Assembly: GCA_033239525.1 (NCBI GenBank)
Contig: BSYO01000035.1
Span: 8,034,627 to 8,098,626 of the forward strand
Origin: Nepenthes gracilis
Taxonomy: Eukaryota > Streptophyta > Magnoliopsida > Caryophyllales > Nepenthaceae
DNA length: 64,000 bases
Direction: 5' to 3'
The notes beneath the pieces are model-generated. The model did no database searches. It had not been told where the DNA came from and saw only the letters and a program-made list of their open reading frames with translations. A program made the position numbers and the translations under genes. Each line of letters opens with the position of its first letter. The first letter of the stretch is position 1. Below are positions 14,501 through 22,535 of this stretch, piece after piece.

Positions 14501-17500
14501 CCCCTTCGCTGTGCAATGAAGATTGATCTCATGAAAGCTTACGATTCCGTCCATTGGGACTTTATCATCCACATATTGTTCCTAATGGGATTTCCTCCTC
14601 AAATCATTGGATGGATCAGCCAATGCATTACCACCCCCTTCTTCTCGATTAATATTAATGGGGAATCGGTCGGTTTTTTCAAAGGTGGTAAGGGTCTTCG
14701 GCAGGACGACCCCATATCCCCTTGTTTGTGCTCGTCATGGAAGTGCTGAATAGTATTATTAAGGTGAAGGCCAGATGAAATGAGATGTTCAAGTTTCATT
14801 GGCAATGTGATGATACTCGAACTGTTATGCTTGCCTTTGTGGATGATTTGCTACTTTTCTCCAGAGCTAATGTAAACTCAATCCGAATTCTACAAGACTG
14901 TCACGAGGAGTTCGTGTTTGTATTTGGCCTGTCTGCAAACAAAAATAAAAGTGAGATCTTTATCTGTATAAAGGATACTGAACTCCAAAAGGAAATCTCC
15001 GGCATGTTGGGTTTTAACGAAGGCAAATTACCCATGAAATACTTGGGGGTCCCGCTGATCAAGTCTAGACTATCAGTCTCGAATTGCAAGCCTCTCATCG
15101 AAAAAGTCATTTGGCGGATCTCATCCTGGAATAATCGATGGCTTTCGTTTGGAGGGCGTCTTTAACTTGTCTCATCCATTCTTTCGTCCATCCACTTGTA
15201 CTGGGCCTCCATGTTCATTCTACCCAAGTCCGTTCTTAAAATCATCGAAAGCAACATTCGCAGATTTCTATGGCATGGTGTTATTGATGGGAAGGCAACT
15301 ACTAAGTTTGCGTGGGCCGACATATGCCATCCAAACAGCGAAGGCGGCTTGGGGTTAAAAAACTTGCAGGCCCCGAACAAAGCTTTGATTTGCAAGCTGC
15401 TATGGCGCATTATTACTAAGGACTCTGGCTCTGCGTGGTCTTTATGGGTTCATGTGCACAGGATTAAGGACCGATGTATTTGGACCTCAAAAGTACCGGA
15501 CTCAGCGTCTTGGTGTTGGAGGAAAATTATGAAGTTACGCTCTTTCATGAGCCTCCATACGAAATACTCAATTGGGGATGATACCGATACATTTCTGTAG
15601 CTTGACAATTGGCATCCTCTAGGCCCTTTGTGTGATATGAATACTGATCGGACCCGGATGGTCACAGGATTGCCTTGGGACGCAAAGGTCAAAGACCTTA
15701 TTCGGGGTGACTGGTGGGCTTGGCCAAACCCGTTTGATAAGGAAGTCTCCCGTCTTATGGAAAACATGCCCCCCTATCTCCCTAATACTTGGATAAAGGA
15801 CTTTGTCCATTGGATTGTCTCAGCTGATGGACAATTTTCTACCCATTCAGCCTACTACCTCATCCATCCTCCAAAGGCGAAAATGCCCTAGGCCACACTG
15901 GTTTGGGGTCCCTCCCACATTCCCGCCCATACTTTCACCCTTTGGCTGGTCATTAGATGCAAGCTTAACACTCTTGACCGTATTTGCGGTGTCCCCAATA
16001 TTTCTACCAAATGCACATTTTGCAATACGGGGGATGAAGACCATGATTACCTTTTTTTCTCCTGCCCCTACTCGTATTCTTTATGGCACATAATCCGACA
16101 CTTGGGTAAGTATCCCTGGCCTTATCCTGAGTGGTCTAAGAACATTCTTTGGCCTGCAAATAAATGGAAAGGAAAAAATTTGCTGGCCCATTCTAAATGT
16201 CTAGCCCTTGCGGTCACGGTCTATTTTCTCTGGAAGAAGCGCAACAATCGCATTTTTCAAAGTTCTCCTGCCCAGGACACCACCCTCTTATATTCCCATA
16301 TTATTAATGTTGTCCGAAACAAGCTGAAGGCCCATCTTGATACTACCAGAGGGGTGGATCGATCCTTCCTGATTCGCTGGAATATATATATATATAAAGC
16401 ATCCAATCAATCTTCGGGAACTTTGGAATGGTTTGGTTTGCTGGCTAATTGCCATGGCTCTGGGTAATTTGCTGGTTGTTTGCCACGTTGGCGGTTTGTT
16501 GTCGGTGGGCAGATTGCTTTGTGTCACTAGGAGGTTTTTTTAGGTTAGAGTGGTTTGGCTGGCTTGTTGGGTTTCTTGGGCGGCCTGCAATTTTAGGCGG
16601 AATGGTTGGAGGTTTGATCCCACAAATGTCAGGAAACTCGTAAGATTGGTATGCAGGTGCTGATCTGGCATTTTGGAGTTTGTACGGCTATTCGGTCTGA
16701 TAGTCGCATACTTCCGGAATGCTCTCAGCCCTTTTGATGCTGTATGCCGGTATGGGTGTTCTGACTATTTGGGATATCTTGCCTGGCCTGATGTTTGCTC
16801 AGCCCGGATGGGCCATCTACTGGAAATTGCGGAGTTGATGCTCTTCCTGGTATGCAGCTAACAGCAGGTTTGAAAAAAAAAATCGCAAGTTTTTGGCCGG
16901 CCAACTTGTTGACCGGCATTTTTGGTTTAAAAAGCTGGGGTTTATGTTGCTCTCCGGCATTGTCTGCTTTGCGGGTTGATCACCTCGCTGGCTGTTGTGG
17001 TGCCGGTATACTTTCCGGCTCCTGTTGCTAAAAAAAAAAATCAAAGGTTTTTTGGCCGGCCAACTTGTTGACCGGCATTTTTGGTTTAAAAAGCTGGGGT
17101 TTCTATTGCTCTCTGGCATTGTCTACTTTACGGGTTGATCACCTCGCTGGCTGTTGTGGTGCCGGTATACTTTCCGGCTCCTGTTGCTGTTAAAAAAAAA
17201 AATTCCTTTCCGGTTTGGTTGCTGTACGGTTGCTTTGTTGGACGCTCGTCAGCTAAGATGTTGCTGCCAACTGGCATTTCAGGTGATTTGATGCACTCTA
17301 GAACTTCCAAGCTCCTGGTTTCGGATGCGTTGCGCTGCCACATGTTTACCTTGTTGGCCTACTTTGTTGCCGGGTGGCTTTCCGGATTTGAACGTGCTGC
17401 TGGCCAGCTGCCTCGCTGGCATTCTAATTTGGCAGGTGCTTTCCCGCATGGTTGGCAGTTCCCGCGTAAGTGGTTTCTTCTGGACAGGTTGGCTGATGTG

Positions 17501-18338
17501 GCATAGGAAGGCTGACTTGCCCTCAAGTCCAACGTGGCGGTATCCCTGAATCCTGGTTCACCCTCGCACAAGATCTCAGAATTTTGCTACGGAAGTTGGC
17601 AGTTTAGATTTCAATTGGCTGATTCAGCTTGTCCCACTTGGACTAGCTTGGTTATTGACTTTTGAAAGATGTTTCTCTTTTTCCACCTTTGTTTTTTTCT
17701 TCCTTGTCTCTTCGGTTTTTTTTTCCTTTGGACTCGTGAAATGTTTCGTGGTACTTGGGAAATGTCCCAATGTCTGTGTTCTAAATCCAAGTCAGCAAAA
17801 CACTTGGATATAGAACTGATTCTATATTTATTTTCTTTTATTTATAAAATTTAATTACTTACCCAAAAAAAAAAAAAAGAAATACAACTGCAATGCAAAT
17901 AGGAGGAAATCTACCCATTGCAAAAGAAAACGAAAAGAAAATTGTTGTTTATTCTTCAACATAGAAACTGTTCACACGCATGCATACAATTCCAACTATG
18001 GTGGCAACTCACCTGTCCAACACTCAGTAGGGTACAAGCTGGTGGTGAACTCTGCCCAGAACTGGAACCTAGAAAATTACCAAACAAGCAGAAGGGAATA
18101 AAACAAAAATTAACATATGTCACATATGGGCACTAGCACATTAATCGTGATGATCAATCCCACATAAGCTTAATTAGTCTAGCAACCATAATTGTCATCC
18201 CTATCTATCTTAATTGACGAAGACACTAGATAAAGATGAACCCTAGATTGAACATTTCTGGATCTTTTAACTAACGAAATGATAGTGAATACCTGATATT
18301 TGAGAAGGCACAGAGCTCTCAGAAACTCGGACCGGCAT
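2515..18338 (-). CDS. GID4: GID4 homologue (Vid24 domain), substrate receptor of the GID/CTLH E3 ubiquitin ligase; 8 exons
   Basis: Gid4/Vid24 proteins form a small beta-barrel that binds N-terminal degrons, classically starting with proline, and brings substrates to the GID/CTLH RING ubiquitin ligase in the cytosol or nucleus. On the minus strand eight exons join in frame: 18293-18338, 18013-18068, 7277-7420, 3905-3978, 3703-3757, 3561-3623, 3334-3461 and 2515-2593. They total 645 nt, or 214 aa plus TGA, and all seven introns are GT-AG. The protein starts MPVRVSESS. It then shows TFWEGEIVDTKNYTFFTGKW (near residue 85), DDIRHWTKF, DGGKSLDLSNYPYIFM, RWKEQYFVNVGTDCGLTIAG, FYYVCFSCADGSINGFYYDP and a C-terminus ending FSSYELQ. 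These are the signature stretches of plant Vid24 proteins, and the length is typical as I recall the family. I see no frameshift or internal stop. Intron 2 (7421-18012) is swollen to 10.6 kb by retroelements. Identification is from recalled family motifs; the exon joins are seen directly. Confidence 0.93.
6203..6330. mobile_element. Possible Tourist-like MITE in GID4 intron 3
   Basis: A 128-bp segment begins GGCTTTGTTAGG. It ends with the approximate reverse complement of that, read on the minus strand as GGCCTCGTTTGG. A short palindrome, GGAAGTAGAACTTCC, lies near the middle. The flanking trinucleotides are AAA on the left and TAA on the right, which could be a decayed TAA target-site duplication of a PIF/Harbinger-derived MITE. 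The terminal repeats are short and imperfect, so this could be chance. The rest of intron 3 (3979-7276) is AT-rich with poly(A/T) and pyrimidine-rich stretches, and nothing else in it is recognisable. Confidence 0.33.
7850..8420 (-). pseudogene. Fossil LINE reverse transcriptase fragment in GID4 intron 2
   Basis: Read on the minus strand, 8106-8342 gives KASDQVDWELFLSIMRRMGF. This matches the 'KAYDxVxWxFL...MGF' block of plant L1 reverse transcriptases, which carries the first catalytic aspartate. About 80 residues further on (plus-strand 7964-8024, another frame) lies KGDVFDNLFCFGLGIEY, recognisable as a decayed 'QGDPLSPxLFxxGIEY' block. Order and spacing agree with a LINE RT domain. Several stops and frame changes make this a dead and much older copy than the LINE at 10401. 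No ends or target-site duplication are visible. Surrounding intron DNA at 7421-7850 and 8420-9830 shows nothing I can name. Confidence 0.6.
9830..10375 (+). pseudogene. Ty1/Copia reverse transcriptase (RVT_2) fragment
   Basis: The frames read in order: a YELSPTYDVFASQFS-like stretch near 9834; EAMAEEMKAS at 9933-9963; CMQIFTTKHTIYGSLERHKD followed by RLLAKGFTQN at about 10020-10110; then QLFQVKNSF and GKLEEEMYIEVP around 10205-10275. These correspond to the Copia RT blocks 'WKEAMxEEM', 'GCKWVFTxKxKxDGSIERYKARLVAKGFTQ' and 'QLDVKNAFLHGxLEEExYMxxP'. At least three frames and several stops are needed, so it is a pseudogene. No LTRs are visible; it is a truncated relic inside GID4 intron 2, just upstream of the LINE insertion site. 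Confidence 0.75.
10385..10400. repeat. Target-site duplication, 5' copy, of the intronic LINE
   Basis: The 16-bp sequence TACAACTGCAATGCAA lies just before the LINE 5' end and is repeated without mismatch at 17883-17898, directly after the LINE poly(A) tail. It fixes the insertion boundaries to the base and is what target-primed reverse transcription produces. Confidence 0.9.
10459..12803 (+). pseudogene. LINE ORF1 remnant (DUF4283-type nucleic-acid-binding protein)
   Basis: In plant L1 elements ORF1 encodes an RNA-binding nucleocapsid-like protein. The first frame starts at 10459 with an S/P/T-rich N-terminus. It reads through stops at 10864 (TAA), 11113 (TAG), 11431 (TAG) and 11581 (TGA), with MWADTLVGYFSGNPLHYLAV around 11443. 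A frameshift near 11600 moves to the frame holding PSSGPWSFASQPLFLKIWKP and WITMTGVPVEYRTPLGLSWI, the core of DUF4283. The C-terminal part (12297-12803) is proline-rich and ends in a lysine-rich tail. Its TAA at 12801 touches the start of ORF2, as is usual for these elements. The usual CCHC zinc knuckle after the core is not recognisable; only QWKPNRRNHP remains where it would lie. Confidence 0.85.
12577..16467 (+). pseudogene. LINE ORF2 remnant: AP endonuclease, reverse transcriptase, zf-RVT
   Basis: ORF2 normally nicks the target and copies the RNA by target-primed reverse transcription. The endonuclease (12799-13584) keeps its active-site blocks: ACWNVREL, LVETKV, LGDFNAIRS and LLDHSP. A TAG at 13582 and a frameshift near 13765 follow. 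The RT then shows FRAPGPDGFSSKFF, ITDYRPISCSNA (after a stop at 14303), KIDLMKAYDSVHWDF, KGLRQDDPISPC, a second frameshift near 14735, and AFVDDLLLFS with the catalytic aspartate pair. The C-terminal part (15196-16467) has stops at 15163, 15598 and 15889. It includes the zf-RVT cysteine/histidine cluster CTFCNTGDEDHDYLFFSCPY. So the motifs are nearly complete, but at least five stops and two frameshifts break the frame. Confidence 0.92.
16872..17190 (+). repeat. 159-bp tandem duplication in the LINE 3' UTR
   Basis: Two adjacent copies with period 159 can be aligned from the shared block TTTGGCCGGCCAACTTGTTG (16892 and 17051). They agree through AAAAAGCTGGGG, GGGTTGATCACCTCGCTGG and CCGGTATACTTTCCGGCTCC. 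Each copy is preceded by an A-run (about 16873-16882 and 17031-17040), and a third A-run follows the second copy (17191-17201). The copies differ at only about ten positions. Confidence 0.88.
17778..17816 (+). other. 3'-terminal hairpin of the LINE
   Basis: The arms GTTCTAAATCCAAGT (17778-17792) and ACTTGGATATAGAAC (17802-17816) pair over 15 positions with one mismatch, around the 9-nt loop CAGCAAAAC. The hairpin ends 48 nt before the A-tail, and ATTACTTACC lies just upstream of the tail. The second LINE-like element at 47256-49460 carries the same hairpin at the same distance from its tail. In known LINEs such 3' structures can be recognised by the reverse transcriptase; that role here is inferred. 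Confidence 0.8.
17883..17898. repeat. Target-site duplication, 3' copy, of the intronic LINE
   Basis: TACAACTGCAATGCAA follows the A-tail and is identical to 10385-10400. Deleting one copy plus the LINE would restore the pre-insertion intron. Confidence 0.9.
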
Positions 18339-18566
18339 TATATGGATTGCTCAAACATCACAGAACTATTTTTCCTTCAAGGATTCTCCTCCAAGCGACT
18401 CCGCGCGGAGGAGATTTGAGAGAGAATTTGTTCGCGAAAGGAAGCCGGGAAGTGCAAAAGCTAATGAACATTTAGATATTCCTTATTATCTTAAAATATA
18501 ATTAGATATTTTAGTATTTAAAAATAATTATTATATTATATTTTTTAAATATTAAATTATTTTTGT
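18339..18566 (-). promoter_or_regulatory. 5' UTR and remaining proximal promoter of GID4
   Basis: Only 228 bp separate the GID4 ATG (18338) from the LTR of the neighbouring Gypsy element. The proximal part on the minus strand is GC-rich and purine-rich with CTCTCAAATC and CGCGCGGAG motifs (plus-strand 18390-18420), like a 5' UTR. The distal part (18470-18566) is very AT-rich and could supply the TATA region. No transcription start can be fixed by eye. Confidence 0.5.
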
Positions 18567-19187
18567 TGAGTTTTCAAATTCTAATTGTTGAACGAATTAG
18601 AGATCCAAATGTTGAATGAAACGGGTCCGGTCTCCATTTACTCGAATCTAAATTCTGTACAACATAACAAAACAGTCAAATAATTGACGGTACTAACTTT
18701 TTAGTATATCTTTTAACACTTAAGTCAGCATTTACTTTTTGTAAGGAAATAAGAGGGGATGCAGTTTAGAAATTAAAGTAATTTCGTGTTTAAGAGCTTG
18801 TACTTTTCTTGAAGCGTCTTAGAGAAAAAGAGAGTTCTTTTTGGTTTCTTGAGAGTATCCTTCTGCCCTGCTAGAGATAGGCACTTTTTATGGCTATTAT
18901 GGAGCAATTGACTTTTTTGGTCAATTGTCCAAGAAATCGTCTAGAAAACCGTTGAATGGATAGAACTCTGATGAATTGATAGAACTTTATCCACATTTTA
19001 GTTTCAACTGTCCGAGATTGTTATAATGAGATAGACAGAAACCGTCTGACCGTTATCTTCAGTTTCAGTGTATATCCTCTGATGGATCTGTTTATTGGGC
19101 CAAAATAGCCTCTTGGACTTCTCTGATATATGGGCTAAATTTTGGTAATGGGCTTTCTTAATGGGTCATTGGCGTCAATACTCATCA
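18567..19187 (-). repeat. 3' LTR of element A
   Basis: This aligns over its whole length with 27743-28344. Shared blocks include ACGGGTCCGGTCTCC (GCGGGTCCGGTCTCC in the other copy), GATGCAGTTTAGAAATTAAA and AAAAAGAGAGTTCTTTTTGG. On the minus strand it starts TGATGAGTATTG and ends AAAACTCA. It is the boundary nearest the GID4 gene. Confidence 0.9.
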
Positions 19188-19709
19188 ATAGCCTCCCATG
19201 TCAAAAGGTTTGAAATTCAACCTTCTTGGATGAATTCCAAAGGCAAGCTCTTACATGAACTTGCATTCTTACACTGAGTAATGGCATTTTTGCCCGAGGA
19301 ATAACTATAATTGTCCAACGGCATGCTCTCTTATTTAGAGATAATTCTTAAATTATCCGAGGACATAGTCATGTCCGAGGACATTCTTGAATTTAGCAGA
19401 ATGATTAAAATATCTCTGATGACATGACTTTAGTCTGCGGATATTCTTTGAATCCAAGATGCTAGCATGCGTCGTTAGCTGAAGTATTAAATGCGATTGA
19501 TCTCATCTTGAAAAGATAACAACCATTATTATTCTCTACCCAGTAAAAGGCCGACACGTGCCCTAACCATGATGAGGCGCGTCTTTTGAATTCAATCGAC
19601 ATCTCAAATCCCTTATTTGTTGGGATTTCATTCAATTGCGTTGCCTTTCTCTTCAAACACTCGAACTTCCATTTTCGTCTCATCTTCTTCTTCCTCAGAT
19701 TTCTCTACA

Positions 19710-21550
19710 ATGGCTCCTAGAATTAATGATATCGCCTCTTCTTTTTCTCACGAAGATATTGAGGTCATTCACGCCAAATATAGAATCCCAAATTCGTATG
19801 CCTTCTTGATACCCGGTGCTGATGATAGGACTTGCTCGCCTCCAAATGGGTTTATCACCATGTACGAGACCCATTTGAAAGGAGGCCTTCGATTTCCCAT
19901 GGCGCTGGAGTTTTACCAAATAATAAAAGCTTTGGAAGTCCCAGTCGCCAGATTGCAACCTAACGCCATAAGGTATCTGGTTTCCCATTGTGTCTTTACA
20001 CGTTGCAATGGCAAAGTTTTTGACTGTGTGGTAGTCAAAGTGATTTTGAGGTTTACTCAAGAGCAGGATTGGATTATAATCTCTCCTTACCTTGAGTTTG
20101 CCATCATTAATAGGGATAATCCTAATTCTACCAAATGGTGAAAGAACAAGTACTTTTTCCTTACTGTTCCTCCTAAGTGGGGAGTTTTCGAACGAATGGG
20201 GAAACGTAGCATCTAGTTTTTGCATTGATGCTACAAAGCAAGAAAGAGAAGCAGTGAAAGATTTTATTAGTTTAGTTTTGGCTAACCTCAATTCCTTTAA
20301 TGAGAACAAAAAGAATCAATAGTTAAGGAGAGAGGCCTTTGAAAAGGCCAAGTGGGATCCTCAGCCGGAGGGCTCGAAAATTCCCACTTCCTCAGTGGCC
20401 AAGAAGAAGAAATTGAAGAGAAAAGAAAGGCAATTGAGGATAGGAGAGCCCTCTGACAGGGAAAAGAAAAGCCGTCCGACAGAGACAAGAGTTGAGATAT
20501 CCGCTTCCGATGACGATGAAGCCATTATCAGATAACTAGTGAAGAAGAAAAGGTCTGTGGAAATGGGTTCAGTTCAAGGCACCGAGGTGGTTGGACCCTC
20601 AACAGTCAGCAAGTCCATGGCTCATTCTTTTTTTACCGAGGATATAGATGTTGGGCCACTTGTTGTTCCTTCGTCCTTTGAGGAGACCATGTCTGACCTT
20701 ACGACCATATTTCTTGGAGAAGTCTCGGATACAATTATTAAAAATCTGATTGAGGCCATAACTGAAGCATCGGCCTAGCATGCTGAGATAGAGGAAGAAA
20801 TAAGGGCAACTGAAGTGCCCAATTCTGAGTTTCCTTGCCTCGCAGTCCAATTATATGTGGAGAGGGATATTTTATCCGAGGCCATTGAGAAGGCCACGAC
20901 CGAGGACATTTTGGAAATTCCAGATGCTTCATTTGTGGATCAAGTGGAAATTGGGGTTGAGGACCATTTTGAAACAATTGAGCTCCTAGTGTCAGTTGTT
21001 CATGAAGCAACTCATGAGTCCGAGGTCATGGTTGAAGCTCATGGGGCCGAAGAAATTGTTGAGGCTCATGAGGTCGAGGAAGTGACTGTTGTTGTGGATG
21101 TTACATAAATGTTAGGACGTCTGGAGTCCGATGTCCAGAGAGTGGTAGAAATACCAAGGAGTTTTTCCTTTTCTAAGGTACTGCTGCTTAGTATTTTTTT
21201 CTAGTTCATTCACTTTAATCAATACTCTACTGACTGGCTTTTTTCTTGCAGTTGTGTGAGTGGATCGGACGATTTACTCCAATTATTAAAGAGGTCGCCC
21301 AATCTTGCATAGACTTGGACACTTTCAAGGCTTTAGAAGATCATGCCAATTGTCTCGAGCGTTAGCTTACTAAGACAAAGAATAAGATTTCTTCACTTGA
21401 GGAGTCGCTGAAAATCCAGCAACAGCAACATGCTTTCCTTCGGAACTGATATCTTCATATGGAAGATGAGCTTAGGACCTCAATAAAGGCCAATGACATC
21501 AGATTTGCACTGGAGCGAAAGTATTGGGACGGCATTGGACTTTATTGATG
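19710..21550 (+). pseudogene. Antisense additional ORF (aORF) of element A, putative gypsy-type 'transposase' family
   Basis: The ORF runs opposite to gag-pol. It starts at 19710 (MAPRINDIASSF) and contains CSPPNGFITMYETHLKGGL, RFPMALEF and NAIRYLVSHCVF. These match the domain filed in Pfam as 'putative gypsy type transposon' (PF04195, recalled). A TGA at 20139 and a frameshift near 20160 follow. The next frame holds NEWGNVASSF, then a lysine-rich stretch (KKKKLKRKERQ) and an acidic valine/glutamate-rich tail to 21108, with stops at 20320, 20533 and 20776. After a GT..AG-like gap, 21252-21550 reads as a coiled-coil-like tail (LCEWIGRFTPIIKEVAQ; LTKTKNKISSLEESLKIQQQ). Its function is unknown, and the 'transposase' label in databases does not rest on known activity. 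Confidence 0.75.
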
Positions 21551-22535
21551 CATAATTTGCTTGATAATTTCAAAGTTTCCTCTTTCTGTGTTTCATCCGA
21601 GAAATTCCAGTGTCGAATGTAAATCAGATCTGATTGACCACCTAGAAGAGGATGAAACTCTAGATCCTTTTGAACCAGGATCTTTCGGGACTTAATTTTT
21701 TTAAATGTATATCCATTAAATGAATAAAATACATTCTTTTAATTTGGTCTCTCTCTCTCTCTTTCTTTGGATTGCTCGTAGGTTAGGGTTTTTTTGCAAA
21801 CACATCATAAGGATGTTTTATCTCTTATGAGTGAGATATCCAAACCCAACGACCATAGTTGGCTGATGATACTCCTCTAAGGTCTTTGCATTCATGTCGT
21901 TTAAGCCCTCAAAGTTTTAAAGCGCATACTCTTATGGGTTACTTGGTGCTCTTACCAAGTTTTAGAGTCCGATTTCTAATGAGCCACTCGATCTTATCGA
22001 GTTTTACTACTGCTCTAGGGCAGCTCTGGGAACAAATGAAGAGAAAATTTTTACTTGATTTAGAGGCAGCCTAGGTCATATAGTTTTATGAAATGAAATA
22101 TAAACATTCAAATGAAATGTAAGACAGAGAATAAACAAAAAGAAATCATTTTATTAATTTAAACATGGTACAAGCACATTAAATGATACAATCAACCTTA
22201 CCTGACTACTTATACATTCACTGATAATATTTTTTGAGGTGAGAAGTACTTCACGTCTGAAAGATTAGTCTGCCTTCTTAGGTGCATGATTTATACGCCC
22301 CATTTTGAAGGATAGCCGAGACCAAGAACGGCCCTTTCCAATTTGGAAAAAATTTATTCCTGTCGGTATTTTTTTCCTATAGCTTCAATACTTCACAGTA
22401 CTAAATTTCCTACTTCAAATTGACTTACTTTCACATTCTTATGTAATATCTAGCAATTCTCTACTGATATATCGCTGTTCGCAATCTTGCCATACCTCTA
22501 GCTTCCTCAAGCATGTCAAGGTTCTCCTGAAACCT

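Larger units (their letters stand above)
16468..17863 (+). other. LINE 3' untranslated region
   Basis: About 1.4 kb lies between the ORF2 stop and the A-tail. It is rich in short TTGG, GGCTG and CCGG motifs and has open stretches (e.g. 17135-17506) that look like by-products of base composition rather than genes. It holds a direct tandem duplication (16872-17190) and, 48 nt before the A-tail, a strong hairpin (17778-17816). Confidence 0.7.
10401..17882 (+). mobile_element. Full-length plant L1-type LINE, 7.48 kb, antisense inside GID4 intron 2
   Basis: This is a non-LTR retrotransposon, bounded by a perfect 16-bp target-site duplication and ending in an A-rich tail (17864-17881). In order it holds a short 5' leader (10401-10458), an ORF1 remnant with a DUF4283-type RNA-binding region, and an ORF2 remnant with AP-endonuclease, reverse transcriptase and zf-RVT domains. 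A 1.4-kb 3' non-coding region follows, with a 159-bp tandem duplication and a terminal hairpin. Because the 5' leader and both ORFs are present, the copy appears close to full length. Both ORFs carry stops and frameshifts, so it cannot now move itself. It lies on the plus strand, opposite to GID4, and accounts for about 70% of that gene's second intron. Confidence 0.93.

Noticed and set aside
17135..17506. 123-residue ORF downstream of the LINE ORF2
   Set aside because: It overlaps the 3' UTR tandem duplication and reads as cysteine/tryptophan-rich nonsense driven by GGCTG repeats.
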